A stretch of DNA of 64,000 nt, taken from Bolinopsis microptera (taxonomy: Eukaryota; Ctenophora; Tentaculata; Lobata; Bolinopsidae). Below are positions 47,601 to 55,900 of the stretch, piece after piece. Every line of letters starts with the position of its first letter. The stretch's first letter is position 1. Position numbers and translations under genes: made by a program. The DNA lies in NCBI RefSeq assembly GCF_026151205.1, contig NC_087084.1, positions 11,993,453 to 12,057,452 on the forward strand, read 5' to 3'. The notes under the pieces were generated by a model, which had not been told where the DNA came from, ran no database searches, and saw only the letters and a program-made list of their open reading frames with translations.

Positions 47601-50533
47601 GGACAAGTGAGTAAAGGGTTATTTGCAAGCTGGTGGTAGTGGTAACAATCTTCGTTTATTTCTGCGGTACGGTCCTGGCTTAGTCCCGGTCGATCCTTGT
47701 AACATTCGTATCACTTTCTAATGAAAGCCTTCACCAACGACAGTTACAGTTCAACTTTGAGATCTTCATTAGAACTCGCCACCTCACTAATTAACTAATA
47801 ATTAATTGACCACTAATTCTCTACCTCCTAACAGGTAGCTCCAATTGATTCCTCTCTGGACTACTCCGCTAACTACGCCCACATGATGGGCTTCACTGAC
47901 CCCAAGTTCATAGAACTCATGCGACTTTATCTCACCATTCACAGGTTTTTGGTGTATTCAGTATTTTAGCAATCAGTAAATTTATAATCCCATATTTCTT
48001 TAAAGATTAATTTTTGCATTTTTCCGTTATTATTATAATTTCGTTAAGTTATGAATAATAATTTATGCAACTTGTAACTTTATCTCACCATTTACAGGTT
48101 GGTGTTGTATTCAGTATTTTAGCAATCATTAAATTTATAGTCCCAAATTTCTTAGATTAATTTTTGCATTTTTCCGTTATTATTATAATTTCGTTAAGTT
48201 ATGAATAATAATTTATGCAACTTGTAACTTTATCTCATCATTCACTGGTTTGTAGTGTATTCAGTATTTTTGCAATCAGTAAAGGAATTATTTTGTTATT
48301 TAAGGGGGCCGGATGGTGACATATCCAGATCCCCGGGGAGTTAAGGGGCCGGGGGGTTCTTCATGAAAATTATCTCGAAATCTACTTTATAGTTGTTTCT
48401 GATAGAGGGGAGTGATATCTACCAGCTGTTTTTAGTCCCATGGAAAAATATTGTTCCTAGCCAAAATTATCGGCGGTCAAAGGTCAGCGTTTATGTGTAA
48501 TTGTATCACGCGAGTGATTTTCAATCGCCTGCCCTGAAAATCGTGTCTAAAAATCTATCTTATCCTAAATTTTTTGAGCAATCACCCTGAAACTTTAAAA
48601 AAACTATTTTAAAACTTAAACTGGTAACTACCGTAGATAAACCAAAATATGAGTTGCGATGTCTAAATTATTAAGTCACATGACCCTTTTTCAGTGATCA
48701 CGAGGGTGGTAACGTGTCAGCTCATACTACTCATTTAGTGGGCTCCGCTCTCTCTGACCCTTATCTCTCTTTCGCCGCCGGTAATATTTTCTGGATCCCC
48801 TTCTAGATCATACCAGTAGATCTGATTTTGTAGATTCTTAAATTTCCATACTTTCTCAGATAAACTCGTCGAAAACGATAGATTCATTTTGCTGAATATA
48901 ATAGTATATAACTTACATTTTAACAAATGAACTAACCCCAGGCATGAACGGACTAGCAGGACCACTACATGGTCTGGCTAACCAAGAAGTTCTGGTGTGG
49001 TTAACTAAGCTACAAGAGGAGCTCGGAGGAGAGGTTTCTGATGCAGAACTCAGGGACTTCATCTGGAATACTCTCGCTAGCGGACAGGTCCGTTCGATAA
49101 CAATAATCCGATTATTATAATCGCCTTACTCAGTTACAACTTTTAATATTCGGCTGGATTTTAAAAGTTTTTAATCTATAATGGGATTTTGAAGGTCGGA
49201 CGCGCGATTTTAACAGTCGTAGGTGCTATACTAAATAATTCTTCCAAATTAAACATTTTCTCTTGAACATTTCAAAAATCATAAGTAAGACAACCTTTTT
49301 AAATGAGACGTGAATACCTAGCCACATAATAGGGATACCTTAACCAACTTATTATAATATTAATACAAAACATTCAGGTAGTACCAGGGTACGGACACGC
49401 AGTGCTCCGTAAGACCGACCCCCGTTACACGTGTCAGCGAGAGTTTGCTCTCAAGCATCTCCCTGATAACGCTCTCTTCAAACTGGTTCGTGTGTTTCTT
49501 GCGTTACTTTAACATTAACTTTAACATGTTAGGATTGTGCAATATGTTTTTAACTGCTTGTTGAAATTATTTCGTAATTTTTTGAAGAGACAATGATCGA
49601 ATTCTTTAAAATGTAGAAACGTTTGATGTAAAAAAATACACTGAGTGTAAGTGCACCAAATGGCCAATGGGGGCATGACAAATCGTACTTCGACAATTGA
49701 CACCCCTCGCAGCTCGTTAGATTAGATGAATGATTATTGATTATTATTATGACGCCGACAACTAATTACTATATACTAATTATTAATTACTAATTACTAA
49801 TTGCTAATTGCTAATCACTAACAGGTATCTCAACTGTACAGCATAGTACCGGGTGTACTGCTAGAACAGGGTAAAGCTAAGAACCCTTGGCCCAATGTAG
49901 ATGCTCACAGTGGTGTCCTGTTGCAGGTAACTGTCGTTTAGTTTACATTAAAATTAGTTAATATTACTTATTCATTAATTAGTAATATGGCCACATGTGT
50001 GGTCACATGTGTGGTCACATGTGTGGATACTGTGTCTTTGAGAGACTATTGTACTTTTTAATATTAGGACCTTATGTTGGTTTATCGAATTCCTCGATAA
50101 TTTTCTTCAATTCACAAAACTGAAAAGTATTCTTTTAAAGTCTTTTTTAGCTTTCCTATTATTACTTTCTCTATTTCAGCATTTTGCCCTAAAGGAAATG
50201 TCCTACTACACTGTTATGTTTGGTGTCTCGAGAGCTCTTGGAGTACTTTCATCTCTTGTGAGTGTTCAGCTAATCAAACTTTAACATTTCTCACTGTCAT
50301 CAGTTCTGTAATCAGAGTTGAAGTTCTGTAATCAGAGTTGAAGTTCTGTAATCAGAGTTGAAGTTCTGTAATCAGAGTTGAAGTTCTGTAATCGGAGTTG
50401 ACATTTTAATTGTCTAAATTCTTGCTAACACCTTAAACTTCAGGTTTGGGATCGAGCCCTCGGGCTGCCACTGGAACGACCTAAATCAATGAGCACTGAT
50501 GGCCTTATCAAATTCACCGGAGCCAAACTGTAG
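35671..50533 (+). CDS. CS: Mitochondrial citrate synthase (11 exons)
   Basis: Condenses acetyl-CoA and oxaloacetate to citrate in the mitochondrial matrix. Exons, all in phase: 35671-35760, 36539-36674, 47008-47177, 47331-47606, 47835-47944, 48695-48780, 48942-49087, 49378-49485, 49825-49926, 50180-50257 and 50444-50533; 463 aa (human 466). Exon 1 encodes a basic, serine-rich targeting peptide ([17 protein letters not shown]...). Exon 2 ends [12 protein letters not shown]. Exon 3 encodes [19 protein letters not shown]. The catalytic residues are present: His299 (PLHGLANQ), His345 ([12 protein letters not shown]) and Asp400 ([10 protein letters not shown]). Intron 1 holds a decayed LINE. Intron 2 is 10.3 kb and holds a LINE, a SINE and an antisense receptor. 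The remaining introns are 150-900 bp. The C-terminus ends [15 protein letters not shown]. Confidence 0.95.
35850..36450 (+). pseudogene. Decayed LINE reverse-transcriptase remnant in citrate synthase intron 1
   Basis: Broken frames read [13 protein letters not shown] (cf. ILTPLQKPGKPRGP at 28941-29600), and near 36375 FQGDCLS...[12 protein letters not shown] (cf. YQGDSLAGKVFTLTLAGAL at 25714-26865). It is a heavily mutated copy of that LINE family in plus orientation. Confidence 0.7.
36788..38680 (+). CDS. LINE ORF1 protein (PHD-like zinc finger and CCHC knuckles)
   Basis: A 630-aa nucleic-acid-binding ORF1 protein. The N-terminus is lysine-rich, with a KDVSKDVSK repeat from a tandem 12-bp tract. 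A PHD-like Cys/His module follows at about residues 96-175 (CCRCKSDN...[16 protein letters not shown]...[10 protein letters not shown]). A Ser/Thr-rich linker and an RRM-like region (residues about 355-510) come next, then zinc knuckles ([31 protein letters not shown]). PHD plus CCHC is the ORF1 layout known from some CR1-clade LINEs. The frame is intact. It ends in ATG-TGA overlapping the start of ORF2. Confidence 0.85.
   Translation: MIPSLKAMKNDKAAGQTPSSEEAEKKIKKPSEKGTVKIKKPILKIKDVSKDVSKDVSKDVSKDFSKDFSKDSKAPLKKSAINPKTVPKFNLKGLCCRCKSDNMAYESISCQICKDFFHACCKDKAGTLMPTSICSRTFLTNILPVIHKHGNTYSQRYGDFGWTCPNCKKALLAKTAVKTADSTCNTSMDSTKSVASTKSVASTESVASTESGTTTTTDTTSSNGDEKALIETLSNFKVSLLSSVEELISIKLKSHIDSLLTEVPNLTRRSSTPSSASSIPSSASALALQTHSSLIASPMKTTSSLSSSKSYSAALSPESAIDSSTSTATENYIELTKKETPMQKLPSGIIHNNSPDNHVIVLNVEASNTNLEEAGKLASKALGTIPMIFLTPKPKTGKIVISFPSEKDREDGKIALANSSAVTSSKITVNDAKKMFPKVTVTNIPNNLISHIVSENLSVPEFREKVKTFMELKLLEKNLYVKDLVTKHDRTFKVVYVNYGRDYTTVGIKVSPDIRHFLLNNQSIYIGNSRCKVVDRFDLKQCFRCQKLGHISSQCNETDVICMYCSASHITRACPYKEVRRSHRCTNCSHSTYESYRESCNTHHSGAENCPIIMLEKESLRQRTEYSKNM
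38677..41587 (+). pseudogene. LINE ORF2 (endonuclease-reverse transcriptase) with one frameshift
   Basis: The endonuclease starts in frame 38677-38910 ([37 protein letters not shown]), then shifts by one base near 38890-38910 into the 908-codon frame ending at 41587. That frame holds the rest of the APE-type endonuclease ([25 protein letters not shown]) and the [59 protein letters not shown], plus the C-terminal GVRFLF-like and LHWLP-like region ([14 protein letters not shown]). There is only one disabling change in about 2.9 kb, so the copy is young. ORF2 lacks its own ATG at the overlap. Confidence 0.85.
42030..42100 (+). repeat. tRNA-derived SINE fragment
   Basis: A tagcgtctgtagagc A-box-like stretch and a consensus B box, ggttcgagtcc (42076-42086), at tRNA-like spacing, followed by cacattctt rather than a tRNA acceptor stem. 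It lies in citrate synthase intron 2. Confidence 0.5.
42577..42626. promoter_or_regulatory. Cluster of CACGTG E-boxes with a CRE
   Basis: CACGTG at 42577-42582, 42595-42600 and 42621-42626, plus TGACGTCA at 42589-42596 overlapping the second E-box. This 50-bp block in citrate synthase intron 2 looks like an enhancer or promoter. No transcript start can be fixed from sequence. Confidence 0.4.
43061..43492 (-). pseudogene. LINE ORF2 C-terminal fragment
   Basis: A 143-codon minus-strand frame with [49 protein letters not shown] and [13 protein letters not shown], the C-terminal region of CR1/L2-type LINEs. No RT core. It is in opposite orientation to the LINE at 36770. Confidence 0.8.
44528..45524 (-). 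pseudogene. Class A (rhodopsin-like) GPCR, intronless, frameshifted
   Basis: Two overlapping minus-strand frames form one seven-helix receptor. Frame 45524-45141 holds TM1 ([23 protein letters not shown]), TM2 with VCDL (Asp 2.50) and RWVFGELLC before TM3. Frame 45259-44528 holds TM3-TM7: [14 protein letters not shown] with VKY in the DRY position, [13 protein letters not shown] (TM4), the [19 protein letters not shown] region (TM5), [14 protein letters not shown] (TM6) and [11 protein letters not shown] (NPxxY-like, TM7). The two frames differ by one base, within 45141-45259. Either this is a recently inactivated gene or there is a sequencing indel. It is antisense within citrate synthase intron 2. 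Ligand unknown. Confidence 0.75.
45810..45930. repeat. CCGG-rich repeat fragment
   Basis: Repeated ccggat/atccgg units following agggatcgaccggatat. The composition resembles the hAT-like element at 9757. No clear ends, so it is probably a fragment of a short non-autonomous transposon. Confidence 0.35.
47923..48290. repeat. ~152-bp tandem repeat including the exon 5 donor of citrate synthase
   Basis: The unit beginning actttatctcaccattcaca occurs at 47923, 48077 and 48227 (the last shortened and mutated). Each is followed by gtattcagtattttagcaat, tttttgcatttttccgttat and atgaataataatttatgcaa. The repeat spans the last ~20 bases of exon 5 and its GT. A further copy of the intronic part lies at about 50587-50690, past the gene end. 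Confidence 0.85.
48304..48601. mobile_element. Half-copy of the foldback element at 53170
   Basis: TTAA (48300-48303) precedes gggggccgg, and a second TTAA (48341-48344) precedes ggggccgggg. From there to about 48601 the sequence follows the left arm of 53170-53899 (tcatgaaaattatctcgaaa, gatagaggggagtgatatct, tgagcaatcaccctgaaact). The inverted right arm is missing. In citrate synthase intron 5. Confidence 0.75.
49985..50028. repeat. Tandem repeat, 15-bp unit (cacatgtgtggt)
   Basis: About three copies of ggtcacatgtgtggt in citrate synthase intron 9. Confidence 0.7.
50304..50405. repeat. 20-bp tandem repeat in citrate synthase intron 10
   Basis: Five copies of ttctgtaatcagagttgaag, the last with one substitution. 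Confidence 0.9.
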
Positions 50534-50976
50534 AAACACCCTTTTCCAGAACAATAGAAATCTTAATAACAATTAACAATAGAAATATTATAGGTCCCAA
50601 ATTTCTTAGATTGCTTTTTGCATTTTTCCGTTATTATAATAATTTCGTTAAGTTATGAATAATAATTTATGCAACTTATATCTTCATTTTGTACTATATT
50701 GTTACTGTAGTTAGTTGACCTCGAATTTCTTTGTTATACAATGCATTCAATTATCTTTTTTGTCCGTAATCGACCAAACGAAACCGTATAATTTAAGCTG
50801 TTCTTTAACTTGAGAAAGATTCGGCATTACAATTTGCATCCATCCTTCAGCTGGAATTGCCGTAACTCATTTAAATTTAACTTAGTCAAATGTAACTTAG
50901 TTACACTTAACTTATATTGTGCACATACTATGTATTGCGATGGAATGCGGCTCAATAACATGTACTAAGTACTTAC

Positions 50977-51141
50977 ATTTCCCACCGAATGAGATATGGC
51001 CTCTGATAAATAATATTCTTGCACAACAAGGGCTGATTGACTAAAGCTTTGGGGAAAGTAGAGGCCGGGTATATCGTGGTACCCAGTTAAGATAGATGCG
51101 GTAAGAACTAAGAAGAGGTTCTGCTTTGTCCAGCCCGGCAT
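50977..51141 (-). CDS. Candidate first exon of an unidentified membrane protein
   Basis: A 55-codon minus-strand frame beginning MPGWTKQNLFLVLTASILTGYHDIPGLYFPQSFSQ and ending at a consensus donor (aaat/gtaagt). The hydrophobic stretch after the basic start could be a signal peptide or first membrane helix; the spacing loosely recalls the N-terminus of sugar transporters. No following exon could be found between here and citrate synthase. It may be an isolated fragment or a gene that overlaps citrate synthase on the other strand. Confidence 0.25.
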
Positions 51142-51889
51142 GTTAATTTCCAAATATAAGTTATTCAAGTTATGACACCCGTCTGAAGGGTCTACCGAAA
51201 TTCAAAACCTGGCGAGCGGTGTCTTAAAACTATTCAAAAGCCAATTGCCTATGAGCATAGCATGCGCGCGCCATGGCGACAGCCGCGCATGCTACTCATG
51301 GTACGTGACGACCACTGCCTAGTGGGAATTACTGTGTTAATTAAATTTTAGTGCATGTTCGGTGTTATCTTGGTTCCTAACATGACAAATCACCCTACAC
51401 TGGCCCCCAGGAGTTGATAACAGTTCAAATCGGCGTATTTTTGAACAGGGATTCCGAATAACCTCACATGACATAGGGTGAAAGTGCTTTCCTAACTGAC
51501 GAGTTCTTGGTGAAATACTATTTTGATCACGTGACATTACCATACAAGGAAGTATGTCAAATTTCTCGCTTGGGTTTGGGTTTAGCAGCCGGTAGGGTAA
51601 GGACTTTGAATTGTCAGTCAGAGCCATCTAAAGAACACTCAAAACATGATTAATGATAGTCCTGTGTAGAGTGATTCACCATCATCTCACAAATCACTCT
51701 AATGCAAATGGCAGTCCTTTAATTAATACCGGTATTATTGTTTCATTATTCACTCTCACTACTATAATAAGTTTATTCTACCTAGCCATTCTTAGGTCGT
51801 CCTTTGAGTGTGCTTTATCATTAACAATTAAACAACAGATATTAACATCTTCTGGCTCTGAACTCTACAGTATAATATCTGCACATCCG

Positions 51890-52170
51890 TGATCAGCTTT
51901 GTTCCAAGGTCCAGTGTATTGATTTACTAATACCACGGATATAATGTTGCTATTATACCGCTCATCAGGTTTAGAGGTCTATAATTAGACTCTTTTAACA
52001 GTCCCTTATAAAGCTCATGGTAGACGGTGGGTTTGTCAGGTTTCTGTAAAGGGGTAGAAATTCTTCCACAGATAGTGACACGACTTTTGCCCGAATCAGG
52101 TGACCGAAAAAATAACGACCGTTCATCATTCATGTCCGAATTTGAAATCTGATCCGAATAGGACACGTCA
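51890..52170 (-). pseudogene. Decayed LINE reverse-transcriptase remnant
   Basis: The minus strand reads ...GRISTPLQKPDKPTV... and NYRPLNLMSGI with frame breaks, matching the LTPLQKPGKP...IRPLTLLNG block of the LINE at 28941-29600. Only this block survives. Confidence 0.6.
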
Positions 52171-52921
52171 GAATGGAAATATAATCTGAATTGTTAGTGT
52201 TACTTGCTATTGTTGCAACAAGCTTGCTAAATCGTTCTACTAGTAGAGCGATTTAGCAGTATATACTGGAAGTGGAACTTCGAGATTATTCTATTGAATA
52301 AATGGGCCTCGGGCAGTTGCAAAACCAATATATTGGTTTATTATATATATTATGATTTTCAACGCTGATTCCGAATCACCCAACATGACATAAGGTTGAA
52401 ATGATTCCCTGACGAGTTTGGAGTCATCGACGAAAAACTGTTTCAATCACGTGACATGGCCATATACGGAAGTAGGTTAAATTTCTCGTTACGGTTAGGG
52501 TTTAATAGAAAATTGGCCAATGAATAATATAAGAACTTCAAATTCAGGTATATATAAGGTAATATAATAATTCCAGGTCTCCAAATTTGGAGCCCCAGCC
52601 CCCAAGTGGTCTTTTGACACCACCACAGCTATGCCTATAGTTCTATAGTTATACTTATACTTATTATAGGTTAAGACAATAAACGAGTTCCTGCTAGTAT
52701 GTACAGTAGTATAAGTAATACATAATAGTCAACCCGATCAGACCCAAGAATTAACAATATATTCTTTTTTTCGCGTGACCAAATTAGTTTTTTTTCTCTC
52801 AGGGTCCTTTCAGTTTTACAATATTTAAAAAACTTCATGAAGCGAATACTGTCTCAGTTATAGAACTAGAAGTGGAAAATGCAAGTTTAAGTTTAACTGC
52901 TGAGTGAGAGTGCCCAATCTT

Positions 52922-55900
52922 TCAAAGATATTCTGGACCACTAAATGTGGACGTGCTAGTTTCGTCCCAGGAAAACTGATCTACTGTTAAGGAGCTGCCC
53001 GCCTTCGAGCTTGACTTAGTCCGTCCTTGATACCAGCGTGATTTGGGCTGAGAAACTGGTTCCGATACTAAAGTTGTCGTTTCCTTTGGGCTTGGATGCT
53101 TTTGAATGTTTGTCGCTTTTTGATCCGAGTCTGAAAAATAGATGTGATATAATTTAGTTTTTCTATTAAGGGGGCCGGGGGGGGGGGTCTTCATCAAAAT
53201 TATCTCGAAATCGACTTTATAGTTGTTTCTGATAGAGGGGAGTGATATCTATCAGATGCTTTTGGTTCCATGGAAAAATATTGTTCCTAGCCGAAATTAT
53301 CGCCTGTCTAAGGTCAGCGCTTATGGGTAATTGTATTGCGCGAGCGATTTTCAATCGCAAATTCTGAAAATCGAGTCTAAAAATCTATCTTCTCTCACAT
53401 TTTTTGAGCAATCACCCTGAAACTTTCAGGATATGTTCTAGGGACCATTTAGAAGAGAATGATCATACAAAATTTTGAGATAGGCCTTTAAAAATTTTTT
53501 ATTCTTGATTTTGAAAATCTTGGACCTCGTTTTTTTACAATTTTTTGAGGTCCAAGATTTTCAAAATTGAATAAAACATTTTCAAAGGCCTATCTCAAAA
53601 TTTTGTATGATCATTCTCTTCTAAATGGTCCCTAGAACATATCCTGAAAGTTTCAGGGTGATTGCTCAAAAAATGTGAGAGAAGATAGATTTTTAGACTC
53701 GATTTTCAGAATTTGCGATTGAAAATCGCTCGCGCAATACAATTACACATAAGCGCTGACCTTAGACAGGCGATAATTTCGGCTAGGAACAATATTTTTC
53801 CATGGGACCAAAAGCATCTGATAGATATCACTCCCCTCTATCAGAAACAACTATAAAGTCGATTTCGAGATAATTTTGATGAAGACCCCCCCGGCCCCCT
53901 TAAGGTTTTCAGTCTGGCCGAATTATAACCAAATAATGTTCGCTGTTAAAAATAGACCTGGTGAAAATGTCTTGGTTTTCTAATTTCTCTTAAACTTTAC
54001 CTGGAAGAGCATGGCAGAGGGACTGGAAAGAGGCAGATAAGCTCATCTCGACTAGTTCAGGGGAAAGTACCCTGATAATAGGGGCAGGGGATCTGATAGA
54101 GTCTGAGGTGTCTGAAGTGGAGGTGGAGCATGGAGTCTTGTTAGCCGACCTAGTTGAGGAAATTATATCGTTGACATTACACTCTTGAATCATATGCAAA
54201 ACTTGTATGATAACTCAATACTCATTCATAACTGTATTACAAATATTCAAAAATATCGTAGCCGTAATAACACTTTTAGACAAAATTAAAAATGTTCTGA
54301 ATGGCCTAGTGATTTTAATAAAAATTGCACTGCAGCATAAGATAAATACAATTATTATAGTGGCAAACTATAGTGCACCTTCCTAAAAAGCAGTTTTGTA
54401 GCCACTGTAAGCAAGGTAATGTGTGAGCCATGTGTTTCAAGTATGTAGGACACGTGACCAAGTAAGAGACTGGCACTGCTACCGAGCTCAGTTCCATCCA
54501 CAGCATATCCAACTCATGATACCTGATCAATTTTAGATATAAATTTATTTCAAATTTGTGTCTGTGAAGATCCGTCTAAGTTATTGCGGGTGCACCTGAA
54601 TCCTACCTACTTGACCCTACCCCCTAGGTTTTGGAATAGCAGTAGCACGCATGTTGTTAACAATTTATGACATAACCGAAGTCCACTCGCCACTCGCGAT
54701 GTCTAGTTTAAATCGCTGTTAGTGTTAATTAAATTCAGATTCATGAAGTCTGAAAGAAATCATTGAAATTCGCTAATGTTCTTTTTGCAGAAATATAGAT
54801 CACGCAAATATAAAACAATAATATAAGGGGTCGTTCACATATTACGCAATCAATATTTTAGCAATTTTTACCCCCCCTCCCCGGCCCCCTCCGTAATCAA
54901 CCGTAATCAAGACCCAACCCCCCCCTCCCCCCTCCTGACAGCAATATTACGTAATCATGGCCTGACCCCCCCCCCCCCCCCCCCCCCCCTTGAATTTTTT
55001 CCCTAGAAAACACTATTTGATGAGCTGCGAACTCATTGTTATGATATCCGGCCAAGCACCTTCTAAACTACTTACTATTTATATTATAAAAGGCCGGATA
55101 TTCGATCAATTTTTAAATTCTATCACATATCAGAGTGAAATTGAGTGGAATTTGAATTAAAATATTGTCAAATTGTTATTATTCGTAATCAACCGTAAGC
55201 ATTTGGAACCCCCCCCCCCCCCCCCCCCCCCCTCGGCTGATTACGTAATATGTGAACGACCCTTAATAGCAATTACTTACATAGGTTTGAATTTGGAGCT
55301 AGTAGAAAAGGATACAATCCCCAGGATTAGATGAGGAAACATGAATATAATATAAATTACAATTTGGTAAATCTGAGTCTTAGAGTTGAAATGAACCTGC
55401 GGTTTATCCAAAGGACCTGAAAAAACATTTCTGATTATGCATTTAAAACTTACAATTTGGCCAATAAAATGTAAAAAACAAACTGCTGAGCTGGTCACAT
55501 TAAAATGAAATTGCCGGTTCTACAAAATATTTTGATGATCCCACCTTTATTAATTGTTATAGCGAGTCTTCGTCTGGCCTCTTCTTGGAAAAGAAGTACC
55601 AAATAGTAAACCATTATTATTACCAACGGAAGGATTATGTAAATTACTGCCGCTGTCAGGATCGACTTCCAGCCCAAAAAAATAAATCTGAAAATTCAAT
55701 AAGTGTTATTGACTATGAATTAAAACATAAATTGTTGCAGCCCGAACTCACAATAACAAATAATTTTATAATGGCCTTAAATTTGTCCATTTATAACTTT
55801 ATAATGGGCTAACCCGGCTGTTGAGTGCTGCATGTTGGCACAATAAATTTAAAGTTGAATCATGAAAATAATCAAGTAACTTCGTTTTTATTATCGCCGC

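Noticed and set aside
50977-51141. SLC2-type sugar transporter first exon
   Set aside because: The resemblance is only loose hydrophobic spacing, and no second exon with transporter motifs was found.
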